A DNA stretch of 13,891 nucleotides from Funneliformis mosseae (Eukaryota; Glomeromycota; Glomeromycetes; Glomerales; Glomeraceae). The notes below the pieces were generated by a model. That model did no database searches. It was not told where the DNA came from and saw only the letters and a program-made list of their open reading frames with translations. Positions 8,269 to 13,891 of this stretch are shown here, piece by piece. A program made the position numbers and the translations under genes. Location of the stretch: contig CAJVPP010002674.1 of the NCBI GenBank assembly GCA_910592005.1, forward strand, positions 1-13,891, written 5' to 3'. Every line of letters starts with the position of its first letter. Position 1 is the first letter of the stretch.

Positions 8269-10953
8269 ATAGATTAATAAAAAAAAAATTTTTTTATTTC
8301 TTGATTACTATGGTTCTCAAATAATTTCTTGTATTAGTTAAGATAATTCACTTTGCAATAAAAAGGGAAAAAAAAATTAAATTTACAGATATTTTCTATA
8401 TTGATTATAGTAAGAGATCATATTACTTCTCAAATAAATGCTACAAAAGAAAATTTTATGTAAGCATACAAGTAAATTTGTTATTAACCTTTTAACTAAA
8501 TAGTTATGATTAAAAGGATTATATATATACATACCAAATATTATTTTTGAATATTAATAATAATATATTATTATAAAAATGAGATTATTATTTTTATAAA
8601 TATTTACATTCTATTCCTTTAATAATTTTTCTTTTAAATTTGGTTGCAATTTATTTGTTACTTAAAATAATATTTAACATATTAAAATTATTTATCAAAA
8701 AATATTTTTATTATAAAATTTATAATATTTTTTAAGTAAAATCAAAAATCAAATTCATATATTTAAAAAAAAATGTATTTTTAATAATAAATTGTACATT
8801 TAAATAAAAAAAACAGTTAGATAAAAACTTTTTTATTTTTAATTAATTATAAAATTCAATTTATATAATTGAAAACTTTAATTATTTACAATAAAATATT
8901 TTATACTAATTATTTTTCTTTTATAAAATAACTATTAATAATTATTCTATCTAACTTTATATAAAATTTATTAATAAAATAATTATTATTTAATTATTAT
9001 TAAATAATTTATATTATTAATATATATATATATTAAAATAATTTTTTATTATTAAATTTTGAATTTAATTACATTTTATCAATTTCATCATAAATTTCAT
9101 TATAATAATTTGCTTTTTTTAAATTAGTTTAATTAAATTTTAATATATTAAATAATATTATTAAATTATATTAAATTATTTTATATATATTTATTATATA
9201 TTAAATAATAATATCATTTTTCATTAATTATTAATTATTTTTATATGATCATTTGCTATATTATAAAATTTTGCTTTGTAAATTTTAAAGAAAAAATTAT
9301 AGATTTATATAAATTAAAAATAAATATATATTTTTATATTATATATAAAGTAATTTATAATTATTTATAAATAGTTCTTACTATAAATTATAATTAATAA
9401 TTAATTTTTATTAATTAATATATTAATATTCTATAATAATATTTATATTATATTATTATAATTAATTATTTATTTATAATTACTTATAATTTAATTTAAA
9501 AAAGATCAAGTTATATAATAAAATTTAAATTTAAATATATTTAAATCTAAATTATTAATTTAGTTTAAAATACTAAAAAAAATAGTTTTAATAAGTATTA
9601 TTATTTAAAAGTATAGTAATTTTTAAATAATAAATATAAAAATTGAAAAATTTATATTAAAAATTTATTAAAAATCTATAAAGTTTAATAATTATAATAA
9701 AATTTGTAAAAATTTGTAAAATTTAAAGTTTAAATATTTATTTAATTTAAATAAAAAATGATATAAAAACTTTGATTAATAAAATTATTTTTATAATTTC
9801 TGATAAAAAGAATGATAATAAAAGTAAAATATGATACTTTAAATATAAAGTTAGCATTTTCTGATTAAATTTATCAAATAGGTATTTAGAATACTATTTT
9901 AAAAAAAAATTAAAAAATAATTATTAATATTTATTATATACTTATTTTATTTTCTAAATTACTATAATATTAGGTACTATTCAAGCAAATCTAATCTTAA
10001 TTTAAAGATACTTTATAAAATGAAAGATACTTTGTAAAAGAAATACTACATTAGAAAAATTTAATAAAAATAGATATTAATTAATAAATTATATAAATTT
10101 AATAATAGTTTATTATTTTTTTTTAAAATTTAATGCTTTTTTATTTATAAGAATTAATATTCAAATAATGTAAATTTTATAGATAATGAAAGATTTTACA
10201 ATATTATGCAAATTTTGTAAATAATGTAATTTTATAAATAACATGATTAAAATATTTCTGAAGTTTTTTTTAATTTTAACTTCATTTATTTGTATTTTTT
10301 ATTATTTCATAATCATTACTATTTCCTTTTTATTTTATAATAAAATATAATAATTATATACAAGTAAAAGTATAAATTGTACAAGAATCAAAAAATTGCA
10401 ATAACTTATGTGATTTATATTAATTCTAAAGTATCTTAATTGAAGCTATAAGAAGTAATTATTTTTATAATATAAAAAACTTTTATCGCATTTAAAATTC
10501 GCTTATTGAATTTTTTTTATTGCTGGCTCAGAGTATTGAAATATAAATATTTAAAATAGCAAACTGAGCGTAAAATATATTAATAAGAATAAATTAGGTA
10601 AAGCAGCAAAAGGATTAGGTAGAAGAAGTTGAGAAAATAGTGGTAGCGGTAGATTTATAACATTAGTTAGTATCCTATAATAAAGGCATATCAATTGAAT
10701 ATTGATAATGCATTGTTTAGGTTGCAGATTGATCTGATTTTTCCTATAATTAATAGTTTTAAATTCATATTAAATAAAAGAATACCTTAAATTTATTTTC
10801 TACAGATTTAATTTTTGCTAAAAGTATATAAAAATATAATATATCATTGTGAAATTTAATGCATCGCTAGCTATTCAATTATTTATATAATAATGTTAAA
10901 CCTATTAAAAATATAAAAACAATCAGATATTATTAAAGAAAGTTGAATATAAA
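8269..10953. other. AT-rich desert downstream of EFM5, no gene seen
   Basis: The first ~200 bp will hold the EFM5 3' untranslated region; a candidate polyadenylation signal CAATAAAAAG lies at about 8356-8365. From about 8500 to 10500 the sequence is almost all A and T, with frequent stops in all frames and many homopolymer and TA runs. The one clear repeat is a 19-bp tandem pair at 10003-10040 (AAAGATACTTT-TAAAA unit). From about 10500 to 10740 the base composition rises a little, which may mark an old insertion, but I recognise no protein or RNA in it. Confidence 0.65.
10003..10040. repeat. 19-bp imperfect tandem pair
   Basis: AAAGATACTTTATAAAATG at 10003 is followed at 10022 by AAAGATACTTTGTAAAAGA. 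Two units, few mismatches, in non-coding AT-rich DNA. Confidence 0.7.
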
Positions 10954-11310
10954 TCAAATCTTGTTATTTCTTACTGTCATCACTAAAGGTCTTATAGCTG
11001 ATGTGACAGGTTCCTCTATTTTAATTGCAATAGCATCATGAGCTTGATCACTTTGAAGTCAATAAATTTCAACTTTAGTTTTGACATCTACTTCAAATTG
11101 TAAATATGCAATTTTTACTACTAGATTCGGTTAAGGCTGAGTCTAAAAATATAATGTTAAATTACTACTATAAAATCTTAAAAATAAAATCAGTAAACGA
11201 ATAAAAGCAATAACTTTTTATACACTACTTTTATCACTTCTGCTCTTAATCAATCGAGGTTTTACTACTGGTGTTTATGATATATCAGCTTCTTTATCTA
11301 TTTTAGAAGT
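10954..11310 (-). pseudogene. Second coding remnant, unidentified
   Basis: One minus-strand frame reads on from about 11310 to the TGA at 10954-10956 with only a few stops. It includes TPVVKPRLIKSRSDKSSV near 11280-11230, then NLVVKIAYLQFEVDVKTKVE, one stop, and SDQAHDAIAIKIEEPVTSAI followed by RPLVMTVRN. Base composition is less AT-biased than the flanks and the residues look like real protein. It lies just downstream of the transposase relic on the same strand, so it may be the tail of that element, or a separate ORF into which it inserted. At least three stops break it. A possible intron (GTGTATAAA ... ATTTTTAG) would remove some of them but opens a poorer frame. I do not recognise a family. 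Confidence 0.45.
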
Positions 11311-12985
11311 CTTTATTACTTTTATCCATTTCTTTACAATTCACATTTAATTAACACCTGTTTTATTTCTTTCAGTTTATTGTTTTTATTAACCATTGAT
11401 TGATGCTTATTATCTGACCCAAAAATTATGTACTTCATCTTTGGCTGCTTGCCTCTGAGTTTTAGGTTTATCCTATTTACTATAAGTGCATCAGATTTAT
11501 ATGTCGCGTGATTCGAATTATTATCAAATGCAAACAAAACAATACAATTTGGAAAAAGTGTTTCAAAAATCAGTATGGCTTTCATCTTTAATTGTTTGAT
11601 TAGATGCTCACTCGTCTAGAATCCTTTCTGATCTTTTTCTGGTTGAAGATAAACACAAGCTTCTTCAGGTATAGAAGGATTTTCTTAATATTGCTGTAAG
11701 TTTAATTTAAGTCAACCACATTTTCTGTTAGGAATTCACTAACTATAATGGAACGCCTATTTCCTTTTTTATGTAATAGTAATTCTTTGGACTTTGCCTA
11801 TATACCTCATTTTCTATTGTTGGAGTAAAAAATATACTCATCATATATTATGAGAATTATTTTCTTTTCATTCAGTCCTAATATTGATGGTATCCGTTCC
11901 ATATTTTTACTTTCATATTTTGTCATATTCTTTTCGTAGCTATAGATTTTATCTAAAAAAATTTGTCGATATTTTACATTAGGATATTTGTAACTATCAT
12001 AGTATATGCCTTATATAATATCATATAATGTTAGTAACTGAATTTAATGTTTTTTAATATTCTGTATATATAATATATTTACATTACCTTACTTTTGTGA
12101 CTGAAAAAAATATCTAAGTACATTAAGCTAACACATCACAGTTTCTGTACTAATGGTTTTTTTTTCATTATTCCTGAATTAATAAGTAACTTTTGTTCAA
12201 CAAAATTCTTGAATTTTAACGAAGTGATTTTTCCACCTTGAGACCGAATTTACATATGACACTTTTTTACCATATCTTTATCATCTATTAGTCATAATGT
12301 CTTTTAATGTTTACCTTGGTGGTTTATTGGAAGATGTTTATATTAAAGCTAATAATTTGCCCAATATCAAATAGTTCTTGCTTTATATGGTACACTTTCA
12401 ATAAAAATTAACTCTACAGCTTCTATACTGACCTTCACTATTCCTTTTCTATTATTATCTAATTTTCTTAAATATTCAAATATCACTTGTTTTTTGTTAT
12501 ATTCAGCTATTGTTAATGACTTTTGCTTCTCTTTAAGTTCAATTTTTAAACTTTCAAATTTTTTTTTAGATTATTTTGTTCTTCATTTTCCATATCATTC
12601 ATATCATTCAAAAATTCATCGAAATTATCTAGAATTACTTGAAGTTTATTTAAAAATGACATAATTTTAGCAGTTCCTTTTGTAGCTTTTATAAAATAAT
12701 CACTAGATCCATATTTATCAAAATATATTGATTTTTTAGTTTTTTTAGTAAGGTAAGATCCACATTTTTTTTGTTCAAATTCTGCATTATCTGACTAAAC
12801 TAACTTATATTTATCTTCTTTTTCACTTAACAAATCTATTTCATCATCTCACCTATTATCATTCTCATCTCCTCAATCATCAATAATTTGTAGCTTTTTT
12901 GCAAACCTTTCACTATTATCTCATTCTTATTTTTAACCTTAATTTTCCATTTTGATGAATGAGTCATTATTATCAATCGATTGAT
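11311..12985 (-). pseudogene. Degraded DDE-type transposase
   Basis: Read on the minus strand, conserved blocks appear in order but in shifting frames with many stops. They are: SYLTKKTKKSIYFDKYG then FIKATKGTAKIMSF (about 12790-12650); FESLKIELKEKQKSL to PYKARTI (12558-12367); IRSQGGKIT-x5-FVEQKLL (about 12250-12180); EKKIILIIYDEYIFYSNN (about 11875-11820); KKGNRRSIIVSEFLTENV (about 11775-11720); and then the longest open block (11585-11334). That last block has AILIFETLFPNCIVLFAFDN, then NSNHATYKSDALIVNRINL and a GKQPKMK-x3-FGSDN tail. YDE and FDNNSNH are most likely the first and second catalytic acidic motifs of a DDE fold. The blocks are collinear, so this is one inactivated element, not several. 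I associate this family with transposons abundant in Rhizophagus and other fungi; the exact superfamily is not certain, and no terminal inverted repeats were found. The gene is dead. Confidence 0.8.
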
Positions 12986-13040
12986 CAAAATGTGAAATAT
13001 AATAGGCATATTATTTATTAATGTTAATTTAATTCAAATA

Positions 13041-13070
13041 CAGAAAAATATAGAAAAATATAGAAAAATA
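13041..13070. repeat. Three tandem copies of TAGAAAAATA
   Basis: A 10-bp unit (first copy CAGAAAAATA, then two of TAGAAAAATA) repeats without gaps. It lies about 60-90 bp beyond the presumed 5' end of the transposase relic and may be sub-terminal sequence of that element, or simple slippage. Confidence 0.85.
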
Positions 13071-13417
13071 GGTAAAATTAAAAAATCAGAAAAATTTTGT
13101 TTTAATGTTTTTACATTTTTAATTTATTATATAATATAATAAGTTTCTCTTTGATATTATTAATACAAGTTAAAATTAAAAACCAAAAATTAATATGGCA
13201 TTTTTATCTAAAGTTTTATAGAATCTCACTTATATATTAAAAAAATTTGTTTATTAAAGCTCGCAATTATTTAATTTTTACATTTTTCACATAAAATTCG
13301 TAAAAATAATATACCTAAGCTAGTCTGAAATTTATCTTTTTACTATATGAGTTATATGATTTATTCCAAAACTTTTAAACAAAATAAAAAATTAAAATTT
13401 TAATAAATCTTAAAAAA

Positions 13418-13468
13418 TAAACTGATAAAAATGATTAGTGTATGTTATTTTATTAATTTATCAGTTTA
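13418..13468. repeat. 12-bp perfect inverted repeat with 27-nt loop
   Basis: TAAACTGATAAA (13418-13429) and TTTATCAGTTTA (13457-13468) are exact reverse complements. The wider flanks (AAATCT left, AGATTT right) also match with a small insertion. In AT-rich DNA chance is a real possibility, but the CTGA/TCAG core makes it more specific than most here. It might be a remnant of a small palindromic transposon. Confidence 0.65.
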
Positions 13469-13722
13469 GATTTATGTTTTATTACTTTTATTTCTGACTT
13501 ATAAAATTTTAAAGTTATATAATATTTTTGTAGTTTATAGGTGACAGCCACCATATAACGAAGTATGTAATAATTTTTATTGGTTAATCAGTTAATTATA
13601 TTATAAAATTAATTTAATTTCAAACTGTAATAACTTAATCAATATTAATGTTACAGATATGAAACACATACCATTTGAATTCTCTTAATAAGATGAATTT
13701 AATGATACTAATATCATAAATA

Positions 13723-13891
13723 CAGAGGGTCACCAAAAGTCTCCGAACACCACTTTTTAAGCGTAATTACATGCTAGTAACGTCACGTAACTTAATAATA
13801 TTATGGTCACATGATGTTCTGGAGTTTGTTTATATAAATCAAACTTAATAAATGCGCATTTTGTTTGTTTATTTTGACTTTAACTCAAAAT
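13723..13891. mobile_element. Terminal inverted repeat end of a Tc1/mariner-like element, cut by the window edge
   Basis: Directly after a TA at 13721-13722 (the Tc1/mariner target site) the sequence begins CAGAGGGTCACCAAAAGT, then CTCCGAACACC. This is the form of a Tc1/mariner terminal repeat, in which CAG-rich termini are followed by an AAAAGT-x-TCGGACACC-like core. Base composition changes at the boundary, with GTCACGT and GTCACATGATG words just inside. A TATA-like TATATAAATC lies at 13831-13840, as would suit a transposase promoter reading rightward. The only following ATG (13852) gives a short frame that is open to the edge but unlike a Tc1 N-terminus. The transposase, if present, and the other end are outside the window, so it could equally be a non-autonomous copy. 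Confidence 0.72.
13831..13840 (+). promoter_or_regulatory. TATA-like box inside the Tc1-like end
   Basis: TATATAAATC lies 108 bp inside the element end, a distance suited to a transposase promoter pointing into the element. In such AT-rich DNA a TATA match is weak on its own. Confidence 0.3.

Larger units (their letters stand above)
12986..13720. other. AT-rich spacer with short repeats, no gene seen
   Basis: This stretch lies between the transposase relic and the Tc1-like end. It holds three tandem 10-bp units and a 12-bp inverted repeat (listed separately), and a slightly GC-richer patch GGTGACAGCCACC at about 13541-13553. No open frame of useful length or RNA gene was seen. Confidence 0.6.

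Noticed and set aside
1..13891. CRISPR array, riboswitch, bacterial operon or defence system
   Set aside because: Multi-exon nuclear genes with GT-AG introns make a prokaryotic reading untenable, and the tandem repeats lack spacer structure.
13852..13891. ATG-led open frame running off the right edge
   Set aside because: Only 13 codons are visible and they do not resemble the helix-turn-helix start of a Tc1 transposase.

Overview
The window looks like AT-rich nuclear DNA of a fungus. Four protein genes with many short introns (22 introns of 62-99 nt in my models, nearly all GT-AG) sit in an island at about 1741-8268, flanked by extremely AT-rich DNA. END3, a fungal endocytic adaptor, and EFM5 with its fungal-type context point to fungi. 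The very high A+T and the degraded DDE transposase relic, of a kind I associate with arbuscular mycorrhizal fungi, suggest a Rhizophagus-like glomeromycete. The organism is an inference, not proven.

Layout. 1-564: imperfect repeats, including three tandem copies of a 104-107 bp unit ending in a G-run/C-run inverted repeat. 565-1740: AT-rich desert. 1741-2716 (-): VPS25, an ESCRT-II subunit, 6 exons, 183 aa. 2717-3424: divergent promoter region with a hairpin and an ACGCGT box. 3425-4492 (+): a four-helix membrane protein with an N-terminal cysteine cluster, 6 exons, 234 aa, unnamed. 4789-6627 (+): END3, 7 exons, 445 aa, with one GC-AG intron. 6827-7051 (-): a small exon that weakly resembles the Sm-like protein Gemin7 of the SMN complex. 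7128-8268 (+): EFM5, the eEF1A lysine methyltransferase, 6 exons including a 15-nt microexon, 252 aa. 8269-10953: AT-rich desert. 10954-12985 (-): relics of a DDE transposase and of a second coding stretch, full of stops and frameshifts. 12986-13720: AT-rich spacer with short repeats. 13723-13891: one end of a Tc1/mariner-like element running off the window.

Two genes act on the endomembrane system (END3 in endocytic internalisation, VPS25 in multivesicular body sorting), and the membrane protein between them could be cargo of that route. That link rests on adjacency alone; linked fungal genes are often unrelated. EFM5 acts on translation elongation factor 1A and is functionally separate. I found no evidence for a new multi-gene system. 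The most unusual items are the small Gemin7-like antisense exon, the GC-AG intron that falls inside the EH signature codon, the 15-nt microexon, and the transposon remains.

All gene models were assembled by hand from splice signals, frame and family motifs; every exon junction in the four main genes keeps the frame.
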